Shown in pieces: positions 10,470 to 21,783 of a stretch of 64,000 nt of DNA; positions within the stretch are counted from its first letter, which is position 1, and every line of letters starts with the position of its first letter. This DNA comes from Hyperoplus lanceolatus. Taxonomy: Eukaryota > Chordata > Actinopteri > Uranoscopiformes > Ammodytidae. The stretch is taken from the NCBI GenBank assembly GCA_026929865.2, contig CM049396.1, positions 37,536,501 to 37,600,500 of the forward strand, written 5' to 3'. The notes under the pieces were generated by a model. It saw nothing but the letters and a program-made list of their open reading frames with translations. It was not told the origin of the DNA and did no database searches. The translations under genes were made by a program, and so were the position numbers.

Positions 10470-11350
10470 TGTTTGATGCCTTGGTCCAACCGATGTGATA
10501 CCCAGTTCTTTTAAGGCCTTTAGATGCTGTCTCTGGGTTATCATACGTGTTCGATCCATCCTCATGGAAGATTTTCAGTTTTGCTGGCGCTTCAGATTCT
10601 ATGCCCATGCCGTCTGTTGTAAAGTTTTCTCTTCATGTCGCAGTTCAGAAAATGTACAATGGTGGGCCTGGTTAGTTCAGCGTGTTCTCTGTAGATACTT
10701 TGTGCTCGGATGATATTAGAATCCCCTGTCAGTTCTAGCACTTCTTCGAAGAATTTACTGAGAAAGCCTGTCATGTTGTTACCCTCGGTTTTTCTCTGGG
10801 ATGTTAAATATGTTGATGTTGTTTTGTCTGGACTATAGCCTACTTTCAAAGTAGTCCATCTGTTTCCATTTATCTCATCCTGGTTGTCTAATCGTATTTA
10901 TTCTTTGTCTGACCGAGTATCTGTTGGTCCTGTTACTTTGCGACTCTTGTGTTCAATATCGTGAACTCTTGTCTGTTCTTCAACTTTAGTCCGAGCGCTG
11001 TAGTTTGATTTGTTATCTTCTTGATGTCTCTCGTTCAGTCTCCACACGGTAGGCTTTAAACTCTGATCTAAAATCTTCCATCTCTGTCGGTAGAGCGTCT
11101 TTCACTTCATTAATCAGCTGTTTTATTTCCATTCCCTCTGCCATTGTGGGGAGCGTGTTGGTCAAATGTTTGGTTGATTCCCAACATTTCTTAAGCTCTG
11201 CCTTGACCAATTGTTGTTGTGATCGCGCCAGATCTTGGATTCATTACCTGCTATTACTCATCCACTTTTACTTCTTCAGGCTCAATTATTATTTCAACCA
11301 GATAAAGTCGGGAGTAAAGGAGATGCCCTATCTTAGTCTGCCGCCATGTC
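10470..11350 (-). pseudogene. L1-type LINE ORF1 remnant
   Basis: On the minus strand an ATG near 11350 opens a broken frame. It is followed by AELKKCWESTKHLTNTLPTM and INEVKDALPTEMEDF (coiled-coil-like region), then, after frameshifts, GNNMTGFLSKFFEEVLEL and THRPTIVHFL-like residues (LTRPTIVHFLNCDMKRK), and finally AKLKIFHEDGSNTYDNPE. The order coiled coil, RNA-recognition-like segment and C-terminal domain matches ORF1p of L1-clade LINEs (the nucleic-acid chaperone that coats the element RNA). It is dead: several stops and frameshifts. ORF2 should lie at lower coordinates, where an endonuclease fragment is seen at 8905-9150. Confidence 0.7.
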
Positions 11351-14300
11351 TAAGCGGCCGAAAGTCTTCTAAACTATCAACAGTCTTTGTTATATTTAAA
11401 TGATAAACATGTAGCCTACTTGTAAATTTGCTGGTTTCAGAACGGAATATAGAGACCTTCAAATATGACTGTCCATGTGGATACAATCAGCTTAGCGAGG
11501 CAGCCGTTGCAAGAGCATACATGGAACTTGCTGAACCCGAAGCTGCTGTTTTTCACGGGGCCAACCTGTCTCCCAATTGTCCCCTGACTGATCCCTGCAC
11601 AGAAACACAGCCAGATAAAACAGAAGCAAGGTATGAAAGCCTGAGCCAGCAACCCAAGCACCAGAGGAGGGTACACCTCATTAACAACCGGCCGCCTAGA
11701 CCCATCCCAAGCGCGCAGTCTGGGGGATAGGAGCCATCTCTCTCCATCACAGGCAAAGAGCGAGCGAGAGAGAGAGAGACTTCTAAAGGGTATGACCATC
11801 TGGAGCAGTCCTAACTAGTTTTTTTCTGAAGTGCATATGGGCGGCTAGCCAGAGCCCAGACTCATCAAGCATGGTTGATAATCAGGTGGCGTGGAAACCC
11901 ATTCACGTCTTTCTATGCATAGGGTCAATTGTGGCTGCTGGTGATATGCAGCAGCTGGATGAAGAGAGAAGAAGAAGAAGAAAAAAATACATGATTGTTT
12001 TGCAGGGTTGGGTTGGGTGTGCTCTGCAAAACCCCAGTGTGCTGCTGCTGGCTGAAATATATATTTGCAGGAAAATCGAAGCAGCCCCCAATTAGTCAAA
12101 GCAACAGCGTCAGGTAAATTAAAATAAACAATGACACATTTCCAAGTAATAATAAGTACAAGCAAGTTTTGTTTTATTTTAAAGGCCTACGCGTCAGTTC
12201 AGTGTCCAGGAAATGTCAGGAAAATGCCGTGGGGAACAGGTAAAAAAAAAAAAATATCCAATGTTGGGATGACATTCGTCCCCTAAGGACAAATGGCTGC
12301 ATATGAAAAATTGATATGGGGCAAGAAATAGACTTCCATGTCCGATATAGAATAAGGGTGACCATGAGAGTAGAGTAGAGTAGAGTAGAGTGGGAATCCA
12401 AATTACAGCATGCACAATTTACCCAAATTAATTATTCACTCGGCAGCAGGGGAGCCTAGTGTCAGTAGCTAGACACACAATTACTAAGACACAAGGTTGG
12501 GCTTGTTTTAAAAAGTACATCCAGAGGAAAACTAATGAGGGCAGATGCACTGATTGATGGCACAGTCCTGGAGCTATATAGTGCCTGTCCTTTACATGCA
12601 GTTTATTTGCTGAAAATGGGTCTGGAATATATAAGAAAGAAGGAATGAACGCAGCCTTAATGTTTTCTATGAAATTAAAGAATAGATCCTTGAGATTCTT
12701 TACAAAGCAATCTACCAGTGACATACTGTAAGCTTTTGTGGAATTCTGAAAACGTAATTACCCCTTCAGAAATTACATCACTATTATACACATTTGCTGC
12801 CTTCATTATGCTGTTGAAAGAACCCCCAGTGGTTCTCAACTCTTTGGTAAGTGTTCAACGGGCTAACAAGTGACAGCAAGCCCTTAATAAGTCAGCCGGG
12901 AAAGCAGACGGCGCAGGCAGCACACTGCTTCCACGCTCGGATCCATGCTCAGGGCAGATACATAGATTATCAAAGCATGACAGTAGGTTTTACATTTCAA
13001 ATAACCCAAGGTGCATTACCGGCAGTTATTTACAGCGTAAGCGCCGCTCATTAAATTTTAAACAGGGCTCTTAAGGTTCTGGTTGACAGACAAAGCTGGC
13101 GAGCGAAAAAGCAGGAGAATGAACTGTTGTTGTTTTCCCCGACTCACAATCTGAAACATAGTCATGGCATGAAGGAAAGTGCTACAGCATGCATTATTAA
13201 TGCCCTGATGATGCAATATGTAAAGGTCAGGGCCACACTGTCTCTGCACAGAGTCATTCATCATACAGTGTGGCTCCATGGTACAATGATATGTAATGTA
13301 GGGATCCAATTTTACATTTCCAAATATTTAGCTGATGCTCTTATTGGGAACAGTTCAGGTTAAATTCTTTTATCACCGCAAAATGTTCTATTGGAAATTG
13401 ATTATGTGGAACAATATAATTGTTTGCGTATTGTCCTTTCAGTGAAAGCCCACAGGGGACATTGGATTTGCAGATGGCTTTTCTTGCAGGGAACCTGACC
13501 TACACTATTGGGAGTATAGTGAAAGTCCCAGGCAGCACAAATGAGATGGGGCACAGCTGCTACTGTATGTCTTGTCGTTGTTGTCTTTGACTGTTGCACA
13601 TACAGGTGTGTCCCCGCTCTGCGAAAGTAGGGCTTCGCTTCGACAGCATGTACAAGCTAATCCTGCTTCCTGTCTGTAATCTCATTACCCATGATGCATG
13701 TCTCATTAATTCCCGTCATGGCCCGGGCCGGCCCATCACTCCTGCTGTCTCCCTGCGGTGAGATGCTTCCAGCCAACCCAAGGCCTCTCTACAAAGCAGG
13801 GGGTGAGGAAGGGAAAATGGTGGCCTGTGTCGCAGCCACAAATCATTGATGAGGGTCAGTCGTTCTCAAACTGTGAGAACCCACCTTGAGCCAGGCTTCT
13901 CGCAGCCCCTATAAATGCAAACTTTTGTGTTCTCTTCTCTGATGAATGGACTGCGACAGGAAAAGAAGGGAATTGCATTGTTTTGACCATGAAGGGGATT
14001 GTTTGTACAGTAATAGCCTCGGGCTCACATTATGCAACAATACATTTGTACAAATTAGTGGAACAAGTAGCGGATGCTGAAATGATGATGTAAATCATTA
14101 ATTAAACTGAATGGAGCTGAGGATTGACCCGAGTTATGAGTTATGTGGGTGAGGTTGCTCATTATGCTTTAAAGTCTAAACACACTGGTATTAGAGCTAT
14201 AAAGATTTATTCTTTTGACACATGCTTTTGTGGTTAACATCACATAATTAATGATACTATTTGTCATTGAGATTGCTAAATTGATAGTCAATTTCTTGCT

Positions 14301-15017
14301 ACTGGATTTTGCAAAGTATAATTTTTTGTCATAAGCATAATTTCCACATATGTATCAATAATTGCTCCTGCTATTATTTTCATCACTTTTATGATGCAAC
14401 CGCACTGTATTCAAAAACCTATGACACCGAATTTCTGTAAACACCTTTTCTGGTGCCCTTTCTATATGAAAATTATGTTTTCACACCATGTGCAAAAGGT
14501 ACATTTTCATGATATTATGTTTTGACCACCAGTCCCTGTAGAGCGAAAAGCTAAAAACACTTGGAGCAATTCCAAAATCATTTTGCAGGTGGCATAAGTG
14601 TTGCCACAACCGGTGAAAGCGTGGCTTTGACAGTTTCAATAACACAAATCCCTAAAAGAAAACACATTATCTTTGGGCCCATTGTACATGTGACATGGAT
14701 TTGCAGTATCTGAAAATTATCATATGCCACAGACATGCAATAATTAACAGTGAGGCCAAAGGATCTGATGGGAGCTTGAGTACCTTAATGAACAGAGTAA
14801 TGGAGGTGAAGCTTTATCTTCTGACTCATAAATGTGCAAGGCCAGTGGCTTTTGCCAACACTAAATCCAGAATTAGAGACAGGAACAATATATGTGATTT
14901 AATACCCTCTCTAACCCTAACCCTAGTTTAAGATTAAGTATTAGTTAGAAATAATAAGAATGAAATAATTTGTTAAAAACAAAGAAATTAACACATTGTA
15001 AATAAATATGGATATTT
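11351..15017. other. No recognisable gene; possibly ordinary intergenic DNA
   Basis: This covers 3.7 kb. Open stretches such as 11428-11730 (plus, 100 codons, cysteine and proline rich) have no domain I recognise. A pentamer tract, AGTAG units, lies at 12366-12392. The piece CTAACCCTAACCCTAG near 14909-14925 resembles a short telomere-like repeat. The rest is unique-looking AT-rich DNA with no TE ends that I recognise. Confidence 0.4.
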
Positions 15018-16295
15018 AGGCCGAACCGAAGGCCGAACGAGCGTTGTTAAATGAGACGGTCCCCGGAGGTCTCCATAGAGCATTACCGGTTTACGTAACA
15101 AGCCGTTGCCTTGCGTGACGACTCGCCGCTCCTGTGCTGCCTAGCAACCCTGATTGCTGCCAATGGAGACAGGCTTGTCAATGGAGGAAAAAAGAAAAAG
15201 AAGTTGCCTACCAGATGAAAAGAAAAAAAGTACAAGAAGAAAGAAGGACAAGAAAAAACACGTTGCTGTTTTTTTCTTTTATGCCATCTCTGAAAAAAAC
15301 GCAATGAATCTTGGTATACGTTGGGCTGCGAAGGATACGTCCGTTGGACCCTTCAGGGGCCGTATTCACAAAACATTTGAAGGCTAAGAGTAGGTCTTAA
15401 CGTGCTGATTTAGGAGTAACTCTCAAAAATAAGTGGTGTTTCACTCCTGATTTTAGGACTCCTAAATTTAAGATAAGTGTAATTCACAAAGCATTTTAGC
15501 TCTAAAATTAGGCCCCTAAATCTATGAAAAGCTAGGAGTCCTCGAGAGGACTAGGGGCCTATCCGAAAAGTCCAATCTTCTAACCTATAAGCCTCCTTTC
15601 CTAAACCCCCCCTAAACGTCATCGGGGTTAAGGAGAGATGAAAGGTGCTTCCTATCGAACATAGGAAAGGACAGTGCTGTTTCAAATGAACAGCTCCGCT
15701 ACTGTATAGTTGCGCGTCTCGCCTTTTTCCTTCCGCATGCACTTTACGATTTCGCCGGCTGCTGTTTCTAAATTGTGAATTTCCTGGTTTGTCACTGTCT
15801 GACTATTGCTGCATAGTCCGCCATTGAGAGAAAGACAGTGAGAGTGCATGGCGTGCAGCTGTTCAATGAGGATATTTTTTTCGATCCAAATCATTGTAAA
15901 ATTGTAAATGAATAGACCTATGTGGCGCTATTGTAGGTTAATTGTGAACAAATGTGTGGGAAACCCTGCAGTATCTTGGCTTCATGTTCAATCAGTGTCA
16001 CTTGTCATTGGCCGTGTTTCCCAGATTCGATCGTTCTTTGGGACTAAAGAAGGGTTTGCCTAAGAAGGAGCGCTAAGATACGGGTGTTTCCCAGATGGCT
16101 TCTTAAGTGCCATCTTTTGAGAATGCGTAAGATGAAGCGAAAGAAGCTCTTTAGTGGGAGCTGTCCACCACGGTGGTGCTGAAACTGAATAAATCGATGC
16201 CAGGCGAATCGATCACCCACCTCTTTATCGGCGTATAAGTCACACAGCGCCCCGTGGTCTCCCCTACACAGGTGGAATTAGGCTACGCATGTATC

Positions 16296-16326
<31 letters not shown>

Positions 16327-16401
16327 GCAACAAGTGTATCCAAGTAGTAATCAAGCCCATTAGCGCATATATACCCCGAGGATATAGGTACACACGTGAG
16401 A

Positions 16402-16734
16402 ATGGAAGAAAGCGGCAGCAAAAGAAACAAGCGGGCACCGTCGTTTACCGCGGAGTAGATGGGCGTCTTAGTGGACGAGGTCTGGCAGCGCCGGGGAGTT
16501 TTATTCGGGGGAACAAGGGGCAAAAAGAACATCACGGTGAAGAACCGTGTTAGGCAGGCCATAGCCGAAAATATGTCCCCCTCCAGCCCATGTGGCCTGC
16601 GTGACTGGCGTGCTGTGAGGAAGAAGTGGCAGGAGTTCCAGAACCAAACAAAAAGGAAGAGTGAGAAGGTTTCACTAATCAATCTCCCTTTGTTGCAGGT
16701 GATGCAGACGCCCAGTAAAGACAGCGCGGAGTAA
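16402..16734 (+). pseudogene. Harbinger Myb/SANT-like protein, truncated
   Basis: Harbinger elements need this DNA-binding partner to bring the transposase to the nucleus and to the element ends. The frame begins MEESGSKRNKRAPSF, has an in-frame TAG near 16456, and continues MGVLVDEVWQRRGVLFGG, then VKNRVRQAIAENM and DWRAVRKKWQEFQNQTKRK. This is the helix-turn-helix SANT-like domain with its conserved tryptophans. After KRKSEK the sequence jumps to a few bases before an intron acceptor (CCTTTGTTGCAG) and the final exon ending DSAE. Compared with copy 2, the acidic/coiled-coil middle is deleted. The in-frame stop alone kills the gene. Confidence 0.8.
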
Positions 16735-17136
16735 CCCCTCCCCCATATGGTTTCAATAAACTACTTTGGTTTCCTTTTCAACCATGTATTGTGTGGATCA
16801 TTTTGCACTGAAATGAGGGTGTCAAACCTATCAACAAAAAGTCCCAGGCAATTTGTAATTTATCTAAGCGTAGGTTAATGACGTGTGCATATTGTGCGCC
16901 CTTTCAACAGCATTCCAGTGCCAGACTTTCAGGTAAAGCACCCAGACACTGCAGCAATAATCATAGTGTGCAGGACGTTACATGTAGCCTACATCTGCTG
17001 GTTCTGTTTATTTTTTTCAGCCTTCAGGCCTGAGAGTTGATATGGGTGGTGGTTGTGGGTTTATGGTTTAGTGATCAGTGCTTGGTGACTGGTGGTGAAA
17101 ACGTAGGGGCTGGGGGTTGTTGGTCCTCAGAAGAGG

Positions 17137-17409
17137 TTAATATGTTCCTACAAATGCAGCGCAGCCAGGGGCTGCATCTCTGGGCTGAAGGGAAAATTGC
17201 AGCGGGTTGCTATGGATGTGTGGAGACACCAGAGTGATCAGCCGTTGGATCTCCGCACGGGGCAGCCGGTACTTTGCCTGGACGGCCTGGTCTGATAGCA
17301 CGTCCAGTGGGGAGAAGTGCCGACGCACATATGCATTTATGTAAACCGTCTGGCTTCGCGCACGGCGAGGCTGTTGGTTCACAGCGAGAAGGTGTTGTAT
17401 TGTAGCCAT
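17137..17409 (-). pseudogene. Harbinger transposase N-terminal fragment
   Basis: From the ATG at 17409 it reads MATIQHLLAV, an arginine-rich stretch (PRRARSQTVY), then LDVLSDQAVQAKYRLPR and IQRLITLVSPHI. The 'YRLPR-x-x-I-x-x-L' segment is the usual N-terminal helix region of HARBI1-like DDE transposases. Further on, SLQPRDAAPGCAAFVGTY is a slightly decayed or shifted version of the following conserved block. The DDE catalytic domain (normally about 200 residues more) is missing; the frame ends near 17137. Divergently oriented with the Myb-like gene, as expected. Confidence 0.75.
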
Positions 17410-17628
17410 GGTTTCTCACACGCGCAGACTTTGGCAACGCCTTTAGCAGGTGGAGCCGCTCTGGATGAGGTTCAGCTGAGTTCAATTAAATCTGTTTCTT
17501 TGATATCTGTGAAATGCCACAGGGTTGTTGACGTGTTGTTATGTGTAGTAGTACTATAAACTCACATGTGTGTGGAAAACGTAAACGTGTAATTCATTAA
17601 AACACTTTTTTTCTCTACTACTAGTCTA

Positions 17629-18448
17629 TGGTTGCGTTCCGAATCGCATACTCTTTCTTTTTTCTATTCTACATACTACATCCGACGATAAAAATAATCT
17701 AGTTAGGATGCAGTAGGCATACTATTGGGACATACTTTACTCTCTTATTTCATCATAACATTGCGCCTTGATCTTGCCTCTTGCTTTTATATCCGTCGCA
17801 TCCCCGTTTGTTTTCATATGGAGGCTTCGTCGATGTGACGTCACTTCATGTGCGCACTGGATTGTGGGTCAGAATTGCCCAAATAGTATGCCGTTTTCAA
17901 CACTCGGGTTGCGTTCCGAATTGCATTCTCTTTCTTTTTTCTATTCTACATACTACATCTGACGATAAAAAGAATCTAGTTAGGATGCAGTAGGCATACT
18001 ATTGGGACATACTTTTCTCTCCTATTTCATCATAACATTGGGCCTTGATCTTGCCTCTTGCTTTTATATCCGTCGCATCCCCGTTTGTTTTCATATGGAG
18101 GCTTCGTCGATGTTACGTCACTTCACGTGCGCACGGGATTGTGGGTCAGAATCGCCCAAATAGGATGCAGTTTTCAACACTAACAATCTTGGCCGCATGA
18201 AGTAGGACATCCGGGTACTTCTAACCATCCTAAATCTGGCCACAAGAATCGGGACATCCTAAATCTTTTTTCTACATACTATATAGTAGAAAGTATGCGA
18301 TTCGGAACGCAACCTAACAATCTTGGCCGCATGAAGTAGGACATCCGGGTACTTCTAACCATCCTAAATCTGGCCACAAGAATCGGGACATCCTAAATCT
18401 TCTTTCTACATACTATATAGTAGAAAGTATGCGATTCGGAACGCAACC
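17629..18448. mobile_element. MITE C (about 412 bp) carrying a full copy of itself
   Basis: Outer ends are TGGTTGCGTTCCGAATCGCA and its inverted counterpart GCGATTCGGAACGCAACC. CTA or TA flanks both sides (17626-17628 and 18448-18450). The paralogous site in Harbinger B copy 2 (near 31112) reads AGTCTATGTTTCTTGCG without the insertion, proving that C is a later insertion. The outer copy is interrupted at 17906 by the inner copy (17907-18314), leaving a 276-bp left part and a 134-bp right part. Confidence 0.85.
17907..18314. mobile_element. MITE C inner copy inserted in an identical element
   Basis: The inner copy (about 408 bp) has ends GGTTGCGTTCCGAAT and ATTCGGAACGCAACC. Its sequence repeats both halves of the outer element in order. 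At the matching internal point the uninterrupted copy reads CAACACTAACAATC (18174-18187). The interrupted outer copy reads CAACACTC, then the insert, then TAACAATC, consistent with a TA or CTA TSD with one base changed. Confidence 0.85.
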
Positions 18449-19258
18449 TATGTTTATTGCGCCAGGTCCGCATTGAGCATTGTTTTATTATTTTGAAAAG
18501 TGGAGGATACATTTCCCTGACGCGGCATGATCACTGACGATTTGGTTGCTAAGAAGGTTGTAAGAGTGGGTCAGCTCCATCTTACAGTTCCGTCTTAGTG
18601 AAAGAGCTACTTTCGCTAAGAACGAATCTGGGAAACGCATTCTTCTTTCACAGCGTTCTTAAGAGCGCTCCAAAGAAGTACTCTTAACAAAACTGGGAAA
18701 CGCGGCCATTAATTGTATATAAAAACTCTTTACTTTAATACAGCGACACCATATGGAAATCTCCCACAATGTTTCTATCATAAATTCACTCTTAGCTCTC
18801 ATTCCCTCACTGTGGGCATAGAAGGTATGAACATGACATCATCCATAGCAACAGGGTCAACACCGCCCTCTAGTCTTAGCTTAGGAGTCCCTCCCATTCC
18901 TTAGTAAAAGTTGGTCTTATCAGCTTTGTGAATAGGTTTTAAGAAATGACTCCTTACTAAGAACTTTTAGTGCTCCTTAGGAGTACTATTGGCGCTAAGA
19001 TAAAATGTTCTGTGAATACGGCCCCAGATCCGTGAAACGAAGGCTGCATTTCTCGGGCGCATATGAAGGAGCCTTCGAAATGGGACAAGCCTTGACGCGC
19101 CGCTATGACGCAATCGGTCTTCAAATGTAGCCTTCGAATGCTGCGACCCATGAATTGAGACACAGCATAAGAGAGAACCTCTCACTATCCCAGAGGGTGA
19201 GACAGTGAGCAGCCCAGAGCACTGAGGTCTCAGGGCATAAATAACCTCTTGACACCTA

Positions 19259-19810
19259 GGCTGTATCTCGATTCAGGGGTTGCGGTCTACAAAGGCTGCA
19301 TTTGAAGACCGATTGCGTCATAGCGGCGCGCAAAGGTTGTTCCATTTGCAAGGCTCCTTGCAAGGCTCCTCATATGCAGCCGTGAAATGCAGCCTTCGTT
19401 TCACGGTTTTGAAGGCTGCATCAGATGTATCCTTCGCAGCCCAACATATCCCATGATTCATTGCATTTTTTTCAGAGATTGCATACAATAAAATAAAAAA
19501 TAACAAAACAGCAACGTGTTGCTCCATCTTCTTAACTTTTATCTTCCTTTCTTTTTTTCTTTTCGTCTGGTAGGCAACTTCTTTTTCTTTTTTCCTCTGT
19601 TGACAAGGCAGCACAAGAGCGGCGAGTCCTCACGCAAGGTAACGGCTTGTTACGCAAACCGGAAATGCTCATAAACGGAGACCTGCGGAGACCGTCCCGT
19701 TTAACAACGCTCGTTCGGCCCTGGTTCGGCCTTCGAATCGGCCTTCATAGGCTATAGCCTTCATAGACCGTGTCCTACCAAGGAGGCGGTCTCTGTAATG
19801 GGATACAGCC
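19259..19810 (+). mobile_element. MITE family E, copy 2, complete
   Basis: Ends are GGCTGTATCTCGATT and its inverted form AATGGGATACAGCC, flanked by CTA at 19256-19258 and 19811-19813. Length is 552 bp. A 3-bp TSD suits PIF/Harbinger. The element has two parts with local inverted words (CTGCATTTGAAGACCGATTG, CAAGGCTCCTTGCAAGGCTCC). It lies about 90 bp from the inverted copy 1, so the two make a large inverted repeat with element A in one arm. Confidence 0.75.
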
Positions 19811-19974
19811 CTAGGCTCCATTAGCCAATCAGTGCCACACACACCTGATTGTAGTGAGTGAATCAGTCACCATTCTCACAGAGCCTAAATAGTCAGTGCC
19901 CTTACTGGTCTGAAATTTTCCGTGTTCTGACAATTATTAACCCTCATCCCACTGACTGTGGTCATTTTGAACTA

Positions 19975-20840
19975 TACTCAACAAAAATATAAATGCAACA
20001 CTTTTGTTTTTGCTCCCATTTTTCATGAGATGGACTTAAAGATCTAAAATTCATTCCAGATACACAATTGTACCATTTCTCTCAAACATTATTCACAAAT
20101 CTGTCTAAATGTGTGATAGTGAGCACTTCTGCTTTGCTGAGATAATCCATACCACCTCACAGGTGTGCCACATCAAGATGCTGATCTGACATCATGATTA
20201 GTGCACAGGTGTGCCTTAGACTGTCCACAATAAAAGGCCACTCTGAAATGGGCATTTTTCTGCTTTATTGGGGGTCTGGGGACTCAGAACCAGTCAGTAT
20301 CTGGTGTGACCACCATTTGCCTGATGCAGTGCAACACATCTTCTTCGCATAGAGTTTATCAGATTGTCAATTGTGGCCTGTGGAATGTTGTTCCACTCCT
20401 CTTCAATGGCTGTGCGAAGTTGCTGGAGACGGCTTATGGTGGAGAAATGAACATTCAATGCACGAGCAACAGATCTGGTTGACATTCCTGCTGTCAGCAT
20501 GCCAATTGCACGCTCCCTCAATGCTTGTGGCATCTGTGGCATTTTGCTGTGAGACAAAACTGCACATTTCAGGGTGGCCTTTTATTGTGGACAGTCTAAG
20601 GCACACCTGTGCACTAATCATGATGTCAAATCAGCATCTTGATGTGGCACACCTGTGAGGTGGGATGGATTATCTCAGCAAAGCAGAAGTGCTCACTATC
20701 ACACATTTAGACAGATTTGTGAACAATGTTTGAGAGAAATGGTACAATTGTGTATCTGGAATGAATTTTAGATCTTTAAGTCCATCTCATGAAAAATGGG
20801 AGCAAAAACAAAAGTGTTGCGTTTATATTTTTGTTGAGTG
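19975..20840 (-). mobile_element. Tc1 deletion derivative, copy 1
   Basis: Inverted repeats of about 270 bp (CTCAACAAAAATATAAAYGC at each end) bracket a short centre, with TA at 19973-19974 and 20841-20842. The left terminal base is changed (TACTCAAC for CACTCAAC). Length is 866 bp. The centre encodes the 87-codon ORF listed separately. A second copy of the same derivative is at 28386-29254. Confidence 0.9.
20294..20557 (-). CDS. 87-aa Tc1 mini-transposase (HTH fused to C-terminal tail)
   Basis: The reading frame is intact from ATG to TAA/TAG-type stop. Residues 1-45 (ALRERAIGMLTAGMSTRSVA, then VHFSTISRL) are the first paired-like helix-turn-helix of a Tc1 transposase, which binds the TIR. 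Residues 52-87 (EEWNNIPQATIDNLINSM ... ANGGHTRY) are the normal C-terminal tail. The second HTH, nuclear-localisation signal and whole DDE domain are missing through an in-frame deletion near residue 45. It cannot cut DNA. It could in principle bind TIRs and repress, but that is a guess. The same ORF is at 28705-28968 with three residue differences (19, 32, 79). Confidence 0.75.
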   Translation of the reverse strand: MSHSKMPQMPQALRERAIGMLTAGMSTRSVARALNVHFSTISRLQQLRTAIEEEWNNIPQATIDNLINSMRRRCVALHQANGGHTRY

Positions 20841-20842
20841 TA

Positions 20843-21468
20843 GGAGGTAAACTTTGTCATATCTCCCTTTACTCTCTTTCCAATTTTTATCGACTTTGTC
20901 AATGTGTCCCCAATTACCTCGAATAATTGTTTTCTGATTCCCTTTTAATTAGTGCTTTTTAGAAAAAGAAAGTGTCTCGGGGTCAATTTGACACCATTCA
21001 AAATAGCCCAGTTCCTCCTATACAGTTGAAATACATGGAACTATTTATTGGGGTCATGTTGACCATGGATCCTAATCTAAAGTCTCACACACCATCAGGG
21101 GGGTTAGAGGAACTCTGTCAGTCATTTTAAAGGAGACAAACACAAATCAGCAGACAGTGCCATGTTTGCTCCTCCTGTCATATGACAGTATAAACTGAGC
21201 ATGGCATGAACCACATGTTAACACCATTCATTTTGCATAATGAACACATTGTAAGTTTATAATTATAATAACTAGAAAATTATGTGTCAATTTTAAAAGT
21301 ACAGTCCCCCCAGCGCCGACCGCCAACCCCGCCAATCAGAGTCAGGGGTGAGGGGCGTGGCCTGGAAAGCATAGCTTTAAAATGCAATGTTTGCATATTT
21401 GGGCTATGCTCTTCGCATCTGTGGCGCCCCCTATGGGTTTATCTCGAAAAACCTTGGGAGCAAATGTC

Positions 21469-21500
<32 letters not shown>

Positions 21501-21783
21501 CAATGCTGTTGTGATGTGCCATTCAGCAGTGAAACAGCTTGATACACCAATAACCTCATAGCCCCAGGGACACACGTCTCAGACCTTGCGTTCAGCCCCC
21601 GAACATGGCTGATCTTGACCCCTTCCAGCAAGATGAAACTCAGTTCTCACTATGTCAGTCAGGAAATGCTTCATGATGGAGTCTCTGGTGGTTAGAGGGT
21701 TCTCGTCTGGCTACTGCTGTGTCACTCACTGGCTATCATTCACTCCCTGCTGGTTCTCATATCTTCCGGAATATATTGCTATA
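20843..21783. other. No recognisable gene; 28-bp poly(A) run
   Basis: It contains a run of 28 A at 21469-21496. The segment before it (about 21299-21470, GCGCCGACCGCCAACCCCGCC then GGGGCGTGGCC) could be a retroposed or SINE-like piece ending in poly(A), but I see no tRNA-type promoter boxes. Confidence 0.35.

Larger units (their letters stand above)
16010..18707. mobile_element. PIF/Harbinger element B, copy 1, with nested MITE C
   Basis: TIRs are GGCCGTGTTTCCCAG at 16010 and GGCCGCGTTTCCCAG (inverted) ending at 18707, flanked by the 3-bp TSD ATT at 16007-16009 and 18708-18710. Next to the TIRs are further inverted words such as AAGAAGGAGCGCTAAGA and TCTTAAGAGCGCTCC. It encodes a Myb/SANT-like protein remnant on the plus strand (16402-16734) and a transposase N-terminal remnant on the minus strand (17137-17409). 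This two-gene divergent arrangement is typical of Harbinger. A second, independently decayed copy lies at 29705-32714. A short TG repeat is at 16297-16323. Confidence 0.85.
15356..19025. mobile_element. Harbinger-like element A, interrupted by element B
   Basis: The left end GGGGCCGTATTCACAAAACA matches the right end (inverted) at 19025, where one base differs (ACAGAACAT in place of ACAAAACAT). The adjoining 120 bp are nearly identical to the MITE at 6623-6789. Without the nested element B, A is about 0.97 kb. It contains a minus-strand frame at 15682-15894 (70 codons) that I do not recognise. The TIR type is widespread in fish and is usually assigned to PIF/Harbinger. I cannot see a clean 3-bp TSD at the outer ends, so superfamily is tentative. 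Confidence 0.7.
15018..19167 (-). mobile_element. MITE family E, copy 1, interrupted by Harbinger element A
   Basis: The segments 15018-15355 and 19026-19167 together match, in inverse orientation, the intact copy at 19259-19810. Shared words include GAACGAGCGTTGTTAAA, the A/G-rich stretch near 15180-15260, GGGCTGCGAAGGATAC and CCGTGAAACGAAGGCTGCAT. The right end is GACACAGC, the complement of the family terminus GGCTGTGTC. The left terminus is truncated at about 15018. Between the two parts sits element A, so this copy was present before A inserted. The A/G-rich reading frame at 15154-15350 is within the MITE and is not a recognised protein. Confidence 0.75.

Noticed and set aside
10406..10498. 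Short plus-strand ORF with a Kozak-like GCCATGG start and a signal-peptide-like MGLLLLILCF start.
   Set aside because: It lies at the antisense 3' end of the L1 ORF1 remnant, stops after about 30 codons and has no plausible downstream exon.
11428..11730. 100-codon plus-strand ORF preceded by an AG-ending pyrimidine stretch that looks like a splice acceptor.
   Set aside because: No known domain, weak acceptor, and an overlapping minus-strand ORF of similar length; not enough to call an exon.
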